NCBI GenBank assembly: GCA_026261815.1
Contig: JAMPIT010000884.1
Location: 12,599,001-12,663,000 of the forward strand
DNA from: Monarcha castaneiventris obscurior
Taxonomy: Eukaryota > Chordata > Aves > Passeriformes > Monarchidae
Direction of reading: 5' to 3'
DNA length: 64,000 nt
Under the pieces are notes generated by a model, which did no database searches, was not told the DNA's origin, and worked only from the letters and a program-made list of their open reading frames with translations. This document shows, one piece after another, positions 25,189-36,818 of the stretch. Numbering within the stretch: the first letter of the stretch is position 1; each line of letters begins with the position of its first letter. The translations under genes were made by a program, and so were the position numbers.

Positions 25189-28100
25189 TGCACTTTAAAC
25201 TCAAACCAAGGCTGCTACAAAGTTTTCAGAGTGATTTCCAAGGGTTTTGGGCACTCTACAAGTTGACAAAAATTGTGGCATAGAGCTTTCCAAAAGCAGG
25301 TGTCTTTCATTTTTTATATCTTGCCACATTTTCTAAAACTGGTGATTGACTGAAAAAGGGAGGTAATCAAAATAATCTGCAACTTCTGAAAATAGAGGCC
25401 AGTTCCTGTGAGTTAGTTTTAGCAGGACTGAGCAGTTAGTGTCTTATCAGTAGCACAGGAACAGGGATTTGTATATACTGTTTTATTAAGATTGTTATCT
25501 CTGCAGTGCTCCTTAAATGAATACAAAAGAAAAAAAATTGCCATAAAAGGACAGAAAAAAATGACTCACTTTTCCATCCTTGCCAAAAGCCTCTAATTTT
25601 CAATCTAATCAACCTTTGTTCCACAAGATAGAGCTTTTTTTTTTTTAATATATGTTTAGGTGCAGTAATTAATATTAAAATAAATTGAAAAGTAAATGTG
25701 GAAAAAATGCTGTGACCTTGTTTAAAATTTAGCACATTGCTGTAGGATTATTCTCCAGCATGTATGCAAAAACTAGTACCCTCAAGGAAAGCAAACAAAC
25801 ATAACAAAACCAACAGAATAAGTTAAAAAATTTCCAAATCTCTGACCAAAAATATTCTTTCTTATTACAAAGTTTGCTCTCTGAATTTGTGATCGTTTGA
25901 AAAATCAGAGCATATACAATTTTTGCTACAGCATTTCTCATGAAAAGCTGTTTTCTTGCACTACCAGCTTATGTGGTGTAACACAGTTCCAATATCCTTA
26001 AATTGCTATCATAAAAACAAAAAGGAGAGGAGGTTGCACTGCAATGAGATGTCGTTTGTGTTTGTAACAGGGCAATCATTGATTTAAAATTGGCATTGGA
26101 GCTCCTTTTGTGAAACGATTGCTAGGTTGGGAAAACAACCCTTTAAACCAGCAACATCTGAGTTTCTAAGGAAGGACTCAGGTTTAGCACTTGTTCTGGT
26201 CTGTGTTGACTATTAGACCTGCACATATTTCTATGTGCACATATTCTTTTGCTCTGAAAGTAGCCTATAGGAATGCTCATAAGATCACTGTCAAATAGCT
26301 CTATATTTTACCTTCAAGTAAACAAAACAATGGCATATAAATAAAATTCTTATAGGAATTCAAAGCCTGTTTTACCTCATGCACCTGTTCATGTGGCTAC
26401 AGGTATGCAGTGAAGAATAAGCAGTGCAAAATATTTTATGTTCTGCTTTTCCAGTGTGTGGGCATTCAGGCTGTTCACTACAAATGACTGCACAAGGTGA
26501 GAGGCACTGGAGAATCAGGTCCCAAAGATTTTCTATACTGGATCAGATCACTAGTGCATGAAGTGTGTCACCTCACAGCTGGATGCTCCAAAATGAACCT
26601 AGCTATCTGTGCAGTACTGTGGGAACTACTCTGGCAGTCAGGTTGCATCCAGGAGAAGAGAGTGAGTTTTGCCTTTTATTTTCTTAGTGTGTCTAGTCAG
26701 AACTGCCCTTACTTGGGATCAAACTGTTCAGACTTCCTTAACAGTTAAACAAGAGTATCTGACTCTTGTTGTGAAACAGGATGTAATACATGGCATTAGA
26801 AATTATAAATAATAGCATGAGAGAAAACAAAACAACACAACAAACATTACTTTCTCACTGTTTTCATGTGCTTCTGTGGTATAAGAAAATAGTCTTCAAT
26901 ATAAGAAACACTTAATATTACATGAACAATAATTATATACAATATTAGGAATTTACATATATCAGCAACATGAAGTAGCACAAATATAACAACACACAAA
27001 GCTATTTAAAGCTTTCAGAGGTTTCATATGCTGAACCCAGTGAGAATCTAATCTCAGCACATCAAGTCATAGGCACAAATATTCCTAAAACACTTCAACA
27101 TGCTGATTTCAGCATCCAAAAACTCCAAAGCAGACGAGCAAAGCTTAGCACACATTAGATACATTGGTCCTAGTTGTCACGTATTCAAAACTATTCAAAA
27201 GCAATTACATACCTGCTATCTGACTGAAAGTCAATAGCACTTACATGTGCCCCTAAATTGCTTCTCTGGAGCTCAGTTTCAGCCACGAAAAAACCCCAAC
27301 AAAACCCACAAAGAAAATGTATGTGCCTACACTCACAAATCCAAATGAAAAACACACCGAAAACCAAACAAAATACCCAGCCAAAACCCAAACACTTATG
27401 CTTGTATACTATTTTTTCAAAGAGTTTCATTTCAATAATACTTTTAAACGTATGCCATGTGACTGGTGATCCAGATTCCCCAGTTCTCATAGCAGAACAC
27501 AAAAGCTTTCAAGGAGAACAGGTGTCCCACCATCCATTCACTCTTAGTCATTCAGAAACTTGACTCAAATCTTTTGCCAAAAAATTAAGGTCATTCAGGA
27601 AAATATTTTTTTATCTCTTTTTGTTGTTAATTTTGATTGAACTGCTTCTCTCTAGACAAAATAAAGTAAGAGATTAATAAACCAATGATCTATTTCTGCA
27701 AATGTTTATGTGAAGAGCTGTTGTTGATAAAGTTGAAGTTTCACTAGTAAAAAACAGCTTTTGGGTTGGATTGGTTTAAATGGGCTGATTTTCCTTTCTA
27801 AGCATGTAACTGAAACACCTGTTGTGATCTGCTGTAGGTGAAGAGCCCACAGCCTATGGCTGAGCACCAGACAGTCCCAGGATATGCTGGAATATAGGGT
27901 GAGCTCCTGGGTAGGGAAACCTGAGGTTTAGCCTCCTGCTGACACCAGGTTCAGGGCCCTGTGCAGAAGAGTCAAAGCAGGAAAGAAGGCCAGAACAGAA
28001 GATGTCAGGCCACAAGGATGAAATCAAGATAGAAACAAGAAGTCAAGTGGCACTCTGGGACCTGCAGAAAATGATCTTTAGACAAATTGAAAAAACCTCA

Positions 28101-29221
28101 CTCAGAACCTGTCAGACCAATTAGAGGTCTCTGAATTTGTGTGTGTGTGTGGTGAGGGGTGTTTGTTTTTTCCTTTAACTGACTTCAAAACAAACCAAAA
28201 AGTTTGGAAAAAGCAGAAGGTCTCTAGTATGGGCTTTTTTGTTCAGGAAGAAATCTGCAATAAAACCCTATTGTATTCATCCTCCAAGCCAGAAGCAGGG
28301 CTGGTATTTGTAAACCCAAGGCAGGGATTAGAAGCCAGGCTTGCAGACCAAGAGCAAATCTAAGAGTTCACAGGAAGGATTCTCCAACTTGAAGTCCTTC
28401 TCACCCAGACACCAGCTGTTTATATCTGGAATTTCCTTTTCTCTTTCATAGATTCAAAATGATACTTTGATAGTGAAGGCCTTCATGCAGCTGATTAATT
28501 AAATTTCCTTTTTTAGTAAGGAGGTTTTCAAAAAGAAAAGGGACTGTGACATAACTAGTATCCATAAGGAAGCAGACACTGAATGTTAAGGGGGAAGGAG
28601 GGAGAAGGGTCAACAGGCATGGGACAGGAGGAAGAGGCACCAAGGAAGACACAAAGGAGCCCTGAAGAGCATCAGCCATCAACTAGTAAGTTTTAGCACT
28701 GCTTTCAGTAGGTAGGCTGCTCCCAGACTTTTGGGACTTTTCAAGGCTTTGAGAATAATTAAATATTAGTCTTTGTTTTATAGCAGGTAAGGACAGTTTT
28801 ACTCGGGAATATTTAGCATCTTCAGAGCTGGAAAAGCTATCTTTGCCTATTTCATCTCTCTTTGTTCACAGTTATAATCTATTTACTGTCTGAATAGTTG
28901 GAATGGCATTGAAAACTAATCACCCTCCTTCTCTCATGTTACCTTCCCCTACAACCTGTTTATCCTCCTTGCCCGCTGTTTTCCTAAAAAGCAGCTTGCT
29001 GACAAGTGGCAGGATTACCATTTCCGTGGTGACACAGCTCATCAGAGAACAATGCACAGAGATGAATGTCATTTTTGAAGGAAAAGGAATGACTTTTTTT
29101 TTGATGCATTTATTCCACAGAGGTGGTAAGTGCAATCTTGCTTGTTACTGTAATTCACAAGCTCATCTTCACCCCTCTTGGTGTTATCAATTCCCTGATG
29201 ATCAGTGCTCAGCCAGTGCTT

Positions 29222-29241
29222 GGGGGGGGGGGGGGGGGGGG
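29222..29241 (+). repeat. G20 homopolymer
   Basis: Twenty uninterrupted G residues lie between a T and GCAGGCAAC. Long poly-G runs are rare in vertebrate DNA, are prone to slippage and can fold into a quadruplex. The exact length could be a sequencing or assembly artefact. Confidence 0.85.
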
Positions 29242-32179
29242 CAGGCAACAAGTGTGCAGTAGAGCTCAAGCTTACCCTGGTCCATGAAGCATGTGAGCAT
29301 CCTGTGACTGAAAATATGCTCCCTTGCATAATCCTGAGATTAGCAAATTTCTAGTAAAGGATGTCAGACAAAAAAGGGAGGAGGAAAAATGTGTAAGGTA
29401 AATACAGAGGAAAATCCAGCCTAAGAAATTAGCTAACAGGATTCTTGCTCAGTTCCAGCCACATCTCTGTCATTGATGCCTGTGTGAACTGGAGTGAGGT
29501 CTGACAACTCCTCTGGCTTTAAAATCCCTTCTCTTAAAAACAAGAACTGAAGTAGGTGAAGCAATTTTAAAGATCCTTGGCTGTTTAGAAGATGAGTTAT
29601 GCCAATGCCAATTGATCATAACCAACTTCTGACAGATAGAGGAGGGAAGGTTAGCAGATCACAAAATATACCCTGCTCAAACTGTGACATTCATGAAAAA
29701 AGTCACTGGCTGAAAGCGATAATCATCTTGGCAGCTGTGTTTGGTGGGATCTGGGATTGTACAGACAAACAGCTGAAAGGTACTAACTGGCCTTCCTCAG
29801 GTGTATTCCTGGCTACTGGTATTTTTAATGCTAAAAGGGGAGGTGTTTTCCAGACATGCCTCTGTAGGAAGGTGCCATGGGCATTTTAAGAGTTGCAATT
29901 CCACAGCTGGTGTTAGCTCTACTTGGCAGGGTGATATCTGGAGTTCCCATGCACTTCTGTGTCTAAGAACTCATCCCACAGGATTTGTGCAACTGGGAGG
30001 CTTCTAGACAGGATGGACAGCGTCTTCCACTGATGGAGAACATGGATAAATTACACCAACTATAAACTGAATCCATATGCCAAATCCTTGTATTGCAGAC
30101 TTGGGGCCAAAATTAAGTTTTTTGGTTTGGGATTTTACAATGAAACCAATGAAAACTGCCACAGCAGCCTCCACTACGTCCAAAAGAGGAAGCAACATCT
30201 TACAGAATTTCAGGTGGATGTTTGAATTGAATATCAAACCTGAATACAGTTCTGTGGGTTGCAGGGTTCTCCTGTTGATTTTATTTCTGAAGCCAAGACA
30301 GTTCAGCCCCAGAGGTACTTCCGCTCGTATAAGGAGAGAAAATAATTTCTACTCAGATCATCTGTCTGTCTGTAACCCATAGAGTTTGGGTTACAAACCC
30401 AAACAGTCTTTTTGTTTGTGGTGAACCCTATTTTTGGTTGGGAGCAGAGGGGAGGGAGGCAAGCAGGCAACCAAGAAAAAGCTTAAGGGAAAGCCTTTGC
30501 TCGTGCACACAGAAGCTTTTTTCCAGATGGAATGTCCCCTTTTCTCTCCCCAAACCTGTTGCTCTGCCAATGCCCTCCTTAGGCTCCCCCTCGGAACTCG
30601 GGAAGTGGTGGCTGCCTGGCATCTGTGGGGGCAGCTGGGTACCTGCCCGGGGCTCGCTGCAGCTGCATCAGCTCTGGGCATCCTCGCCTACACACCTGGC
30701 AATGCACCAAAAACCCATTTGAGTCTTTAGCAAAGATATTTCCCTGCCTCATGGTGTTTTGAATCCTTTCTTCGAGCCTTTGTTCGTTGCACTTGGAAGG
30801 GCTCCAGGCAGCCCAGAAGACAAAACAATGCAGTACTTCAAACTGTTCACTCGTGTGTCAGGGCGGGTTCATGCATGTACTCCCTCTGTGGAGGTGCGAG
30901 GCTGTTTCTTTCAAAGACCGCTTCCCTCCCATCTCTGCCTTGTTGCTTTGCAGCAAGGTGGAACCAAGCAGATCATCTACCGAGGTGATGTAAAACCCAG
31001 TGTCCCTGAATTCATTGTTAGTTAAGAAAGGAACAGAGTCAAAAAGTCAAGAAAGGAATTTGTGTGTGTACCTACTGGAGGCTCCAACACACCCTTTGTG
31101 TGTGGATAAAGAACACTACGTATTTACAGACAAAAGTAATGAAATCTACAAGGTTGTTTAAACTTTGTCTTTTAATAGTCCTAATTCTGGTTTCTTTACA
31201 AGCTGAAGTGTTTATGGTTTGAAATCCACATTATCACAACTGTCTTGGTCTCAGTGATCCCCTTCCTGAAGCAAGTTACTTGTTGCAGAAGTGAATTACT
31301 CCATATCATTTTCTTAGAAGATTATTAAAAGAATTTCTCATAGCATTCGGGTTGCCAGTTTGAACTGAGTGGCAAACAAGAGGTGGCAAACTAATTAACA
31401 CCTCAGAAATATAACAGATTAAAAGTGAGTATTTCTGTCTCATTTTGAACCCACTCAAACACAATGGGTCTGTAAATTCAGCTCAGAAGCTGTTGGGGGT
31501 GAATTCTGCGCAGAAGAAATTATGTTCAGCAAAGACAGAGAGAGCATTGCAATGAAAAATAAAGCACATGACAGAACAGAAATCTGATAGGATGAAATAT
31601 CTAAAAGATTACATGGAAACTAAACAGAAATAGAAATACTTTTATTAAAAGAAAAGCAACCAAACAACAACAAAAAAAGAAAACCCCAACTTTACAGGAG
31701 CCCAAACTGATGGAAGTTCTATTTCTATACAAGCCATAAGGTTTAGTTTTCCTAGAAAATTAGCTACTTCAAATTGTCATTGTATAAAGGAGAGGCTTTA
31801 CATTCCCCAGCAAAAAGTGACAAGACACATGAATTACTTTCACCCAGTAAGTAATTCACAAAGGATCTGATTCGGTAAAGGAGTTATCTGGGTAGTATTA
31901 CTGCTACACAAAGTGCCAAAGATATGGTGAGGGCCCATATGTCTGCAGATCCCCCCAACCCAGGCGCATCCACAATACGTGGGAGGTGGAAAAAGCAAAG
32001 CTGAGTGCAGTCCACACCAGCACCCTTAAATCTTAGAGCCACAAGTGTTTATACATCTGCTAGTGAAGATTAGACTGTCCAGATCATTAAAGTTCAATAC
32101 ATAAGTGGAACTACTTAAAATACAAAAGAAAAAAACTTTATATAGCAATTTCCCCCCTCCCTCTGAGCTGGTTTCCCTG

Positions 32180-32660
32180 TCAGTGTAACTCTGCCAGCTT
32201 TAATGCCTGTTATTTTTAATTTGCCATACAAGAGGAAAGGCAATCAGGGAAGTTCATGTGCTCACATACACTCATACACATGCGTGTGTCGATAGATATC
32301 ATACGTAATTTCTCAAGGCAAATATGTAGTGATTAATTTAATAAAAGAAATAATTGCAAACAGCATACTGGGTCATGGGTGACAAATCTAATCATTTACT
32401 GAGAGTAATATATGCAGAAATAAACAAGATATAGCTTATAAGCAATGTGTGGGAAGTTAGCTATGATTCAGGCAAGCGTTTGGATTTCTTGTTTGTGGAC
32501 AGAAGGTTGCAAATTTAACCACTTAACAGACACCTCTCTAATTTCTTGGTAATTAATGATTTTTGTAATGGTTATTAAGGCTTCCAGCCCTAGTACTGTC
32601 AGCTCATTATTGTATTTGTGAATTAACTGTAGCATTTAAAAATATAGGTGGACAAGAAGC
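32180..32660. promoter_or_regulatory. Candidate conserved non-coding element cluster
   Basis: Nearly 500 bases of non-repetitive AT-rich sequence carry many developmental transcription-factor cores: TAATTAATGATTTTTGTAAT, AATAATTGCAAA, GTGATTAATTTAAT and CTTTAATGCC. No open frame, transposon or microsatellite explains it. The function is inferred from texture only. Confidence 0.35.
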
Positions 32661-34559
32661 AGCTCCATCTTATCCTGGGCTGTTGCAGCACTCTGAACTA
32701 GAACATGTAACCCCTCTAGTGGAAACTGGGGAAAGTGGAAAAGTGGCTCAAAAGAATTGCCCATGGTAAGACATGGGCATGCCCAATGCCTCCAAGATCA
32801 GTAAATGAAAATTTCCTTGATAATGCATCCCTTCAAATGCCCTGTGCTCAAAAAAATGCAGCATCACTGATATTTTACTTCAGGATGCAGGAAAAGTGCT
32901 TGGAATAGAACAGAGTGAAATGAAGGAAATAAGGTTTGGGCCAAGCATCCTGTTTCACTCCAACGAGAACACAATTAAGCTGAGCCACCCTGAGAAGTTT
33001 CCTTTCAACAAACAGCCACGTCAGTTTCAAAGTCCTTTAGAACATGGGTGCTGAAACAGTGCAATCAACAGAGAAAAAAAGGACAATAGGTATAAACAGG
33101 TATAAATAGGGTACCTTTATTTCTTCTGACACACCTTTTAACGGGATGCATTCCCGCTCCAGAGAAAGGGACTACTGAGTAATTTGAATGGTCTCATTTT
33201 CCTCTGCAAATGGGAATGAACTGAAACTTGTCGTTGTTGCACAGACCTGTGGTTGCATGGTCTGAACACAGAACTCTGAGCCTTACAGTCCTGAGCTAGT
33301 CAGGACATCTGGCCTCATTCCAGCCACTGGCTTTCTCCCATCTCAGTTTCCCCACTTGCAAGCTAGTGAAAATACTTAATCTTGAGTTTCTTGAAGCTGA
33401 AATGTATACTCAGCCGCAAAGGAAAGTTATTAAGTCTATATACACAGCAAGAGTGTGTAAGCACACAGCACTGGCCACCTGGCTTCCCAAAATCCCCATC
33501 TTTTCACACAGATGAGAACTGCCCTGGATACACTGAGCAATGGCATTATTGTGTGCTCCTTGTCCTCATCAGGAATTCTTATATTGCAAAGACAGACATT
33601 CTTTCATCACTACCTCATCTCCATATCTAAATCAAATGAGTCAATAACTCTTTAGACATACTACTAAAAGGTCACTGACCTGAGGTCATCTGTATTGGGG
33701 TGAGAGCAGAAAATATTTTTTGTTCATTAAGCAGAATTATAATTGTGAAAGAGAAGCTTTAATGAAGTCTTCTCTGTAAAGTAAGGTTAATTATGTTATG
33801 CCTATGCACAAATCAAATGAAGTTAGAATTAGTTGGTGAACAGGGAATGCCACAAATTTGTCTCAACAGGACAATAACTTTCCTTCTTAATAACTTCCTT
33901 CAGGAGGACACTGAAGCCCCCTCACAGCCAAGCTCAAGTCTCCAAAAAGTTCTTGAAACTCTTCCTATTCCCTTTGCACAGCAATCTGGATTTGCTGAAT
34001 TTTAGAGTGGGATGATGGATTAATATTGGAAATGCAAATAGCAATATGCTGTGTTGCCCTAGCGTGGGACAACTGGTAAGATAGGAGGAGCAGAGAGACA
34101 TGTCCTTGTCCACTTTTGCAAAATGAGGAGAAGCAGAAAATAATTATTCCTGTGAATCTGTCTTGAACTCTTTTTTGCCCCCTTTCTTCCCATGAAAACT
34201 GAGCAGGGCTTTTTCTCATGTTTCTCATCTTAGAGGATTAATATCAACCATCAAGATGGTAGCTGAATGTATATAATTACATATTTTTTTCACTCAGTGT
34301 ATAACCTCAAAACTCTCTATTGATTTACAGACTTTTCAAGTGCTGTTTGCACATGTATTACCATCCTGTGATACAGGAGTATGTATCACATGCTTTTTTT
34401 CATTTAAATGTTAATAAGTACAGGTAATTTTCCAGTATGCAGAAAATGTGGTGAAAGTATAAGTGTTGAACACTCGTAAGATGCTAGAAAGTGTCATGCC
34501 ACATTCTAGAAAAGCTTCTTTGAACCAACACAGCTGGTCAGGAAATACAGGCTTGGTTA

Positions 34560-34800
34560 GCTTTTTAAAAAGGGGTTTTTAAGAGGTTTCATTTTAATAT
34601 TTTAATGCCAGCAGATTGTAGTGCCTTACAGTAATCAATCCTTAAAACTGATTAATTCCGAGGATGCGCTAAAGGGTGTGCTGCTATATTAAAAGAAAAC
34701 GGGATTTTGCCCTTTTATTATTTGCATAATGATTGAGGACTCCCCTCAGTTGAGTGCTGACTAATTTGTAAGACAAAAACCGAATGCTCACTTTCAACAT
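34560..34800. promoter_or_regulatory. Candidate conserved non-coding element
   Basis: The block contains an octamer-like ATTTGCATAATGATTGA, ACTGATTAATTCC and GTAATCAATCC, that is POU, paired and PBX/HOX-type cores at close spacing. No repeat or coding signal overlaps. Confidence 0.3.
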
Positions 34801-36251
34801 GCACCTAGTTAAGTCCTAGTGGAAACCCAGAGCGAGACTTCTTGCATGTTTGCATACAGCTGAACCCGCACCTTCAGAGCATTAAAGTGCTACTACCGAG
34901 ATTTTCAAAGCAGCCTGTGAAATTTAACGGGATTTTCACAAGTGAACCTCTACTCTATTTTGTGAAATTGAGAGTAAGTGCAGGTGCAAACAAAGATACT
35001 AATATAAGTTCTAACTCAAAGTTTAAGAATCAATATAAAACAATTAGAAGTCATAAATCAAATACGTGTTATCTAGTGTTTCCATGTTAGCAAAAAGGAG
35101 AACTGCAGGACTCCCCAAATAACTTAAACAGCGCACACGAGGACAGTGCTATTCCTTGCCTGCCGTTAAAGAAAACTGATCACATAGGAAATGACCACTT
35201 GATCCTAATAGCAGATCCCTGCTCGGTACTCTGTGAAAGATCAAAACAGCAAGGCGGTGCTTAGTCCCCTCTCAAGGAATTCCTCTGGGACTCAGAGCTG
35301 GCGCCTGCCTGCAGAAAATCACCGGGGTTGAATACCCAGCGCCGTTACACGTCAGGCACTATCTAGCTTATTCACAGGACAAGCTGGTTTTGCATCCAGA
35401 TGCATTTTTAGCACGATCAGACTTCCCGCATTTCCCACTACTGTTACTTTAACTAGATCTTCCTGTGCTTGGAAGCTTGAACGCCTTGGCAGGCTTTACA
35501 AATAGAAGTGTAGCTTTTGACCTCCAGGCATTATCCAAGTCCGCAGTGCACATTTATCAGCCTGGATGTAGTGTTGGTTTTATGGACGTTTCCACTATCA
35601 GTTCATGACAGTTTCTAGTCTGCCTGGTTCTCCTTTCTGAGCACATGAGCACCTGTTAATCTCAGGGCTGAGCAGTCCACATTAACCATTCAGGCTCTGG
35701 TGCAGCCTCCGAGGTCGCTGCTGACAGCGCAGTGCACCAGCACGCTCCTGTCTGGGATTAAAACACACCTGGTCAAAACAAGGCCATCATTACTTATCTT
35801 AAGCACACACCATAGAGGAACTCTGGTGCTGAAGGTTTTGCAACAATTCTATACAATCTGGCTCCTGATCTTTCTGTAAAGTCCAAAAAATCTGTTTGTC
35901 TGCCAAAGTGTCACACTGCAAGAAGTTACCTGCATGGACTTGATTAGCATTGCCCTGCTCTATCCAAGACCAACAGTTAACCCACTACTTCCCTAATTGC
36001 ATATGCACTGATTTGATTGAAAATATATAAATGTTAATTTAACACCTTCATCATTGTTACAGTGTTTTGGAATGGCCTCATTGTACATGCAGCATACGAT
36101 GCCGTCGTGGCCACAGCTCTCCAAGGTTTGATCAGGGAGTCCATTCTGTCATCTGCTCCAGGTGAACAGGATACTTTGCTCTGAGATGAGGTCCCTGGAC
36201 ATTCGGAAGTTTGCTGAGTTTGAGTTAACTAAACAATTAGCTCTGTAATAG

Positions 36252-36818
36252 TGTTAATTTTCTTCATAGTAGCTGGTGTGGGAAGTGTCTTGGAATTGTG
36301 CTGGAAGCAGTGTTGGTAACACAGGAATGTTTTAGTTCTTGCTGAGCAGGGCTCTCAGAGAGCCAAGGCCTTTTCTGCCCCTCACCCCTCCCCACCAGCG
36401 AGGGGGCTGGGGGTGCTTAGGGAGTTGGGAGGGGACACAGCCAGGACAATTGACCCCAACTGACCAGAGGGATGTCCCAGACAATAGGGATCATGCTCAG
36501 CATGTAAAGCTGGGGGAAGAAGGAGAAAAGGGGGATGTTTGGAGTGATGATGTTTGTCTTCCCAATTCACTGTAACATGTGATGGAGCCCTGCTGTCCTG
36601 GAGATGGCTGAACACCTGCCTGACTATGGAAAACAGGGAATTAATTCCTTGTTTTGCTTTGCTTGTGTGCACAGCTTTTGTTTTACCTATTAAACTTTTT
36701 CTATCCAAACTTAGGAGTTTTCTCACTTTTATCATTCCCATTTTCTTCCTCATCCCTCAGAGGGCAGTGAGTGAGTGGCTGTGTAGAACTTAGTTGCCAT
36801 CTGGGGTTAAACCACGAC
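36252..36818 (+). mobile_element. Solo LTR of an avian endogenous retrovirus
   Basis: The segment matches, by recognition, a common avian LTR. Hallmarks in order are a GAGCAGGGCTCT block, GGGAGGGGACACAGCC, the altered TATA region ATGTAAAGCTGGG at about 36,502-36,514, GGAGTGATGATGTTTGTC, GATGGAGCCCTGCTG, TTGTTTTGCTTTGCTTG, an ATTAAA polyadenylation signal at 36,689-36,694, and the terminal GGGGTTAAACCACGACA ending at 36,818. The length of about 570 bp fits. The 5' end is uncertain (36,252 or a TG further right), and no clean target-site duplication was found, as expected for an old copy. No primer-binding site or internal genes follow, so it is a solo LTR left by recombination. It is oriented with its promoter pointing right. 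A stop-free frame in its 3' half is not a gene. Confidence 0.85.

Larger units (their letters stand above)
20976..36251. other. AT-rich non-coding sequence with CNE-like blocks
   Basis: No exon or complete transposon was recognised over about 15 kb. Notable contents are a purine-rich stretch at 22,382-22,428, AT-rich blocks with homeodomain-type words at 22,440-22,640, 26,020-26,165, 32,180-32,660 and 34,560-34,800, a hairpin at 25,165-25,188, a G20 homopolymer at 29,222-29,241, a small GC-rich island at about 30,560-30,700 and a GT run at 28,139-28,152. It may be first-intron or upstream regulatory DNA of the CpG-island gene; direction is not known. Confidence 0.5.

Noticed and set aside
33085..33115. 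TATAAATAGGG resembling a TATA box after a small AGGTATAAA repeat
   Set aside because: No CpG content, initiator, exon or frame follows; AT-rich DNA gives such matches often.
36554..36793. Hydrophobic 79-codon frame on the + strand
   Set aside because: It lies wholly inside the solo LTR and is not expected to code.
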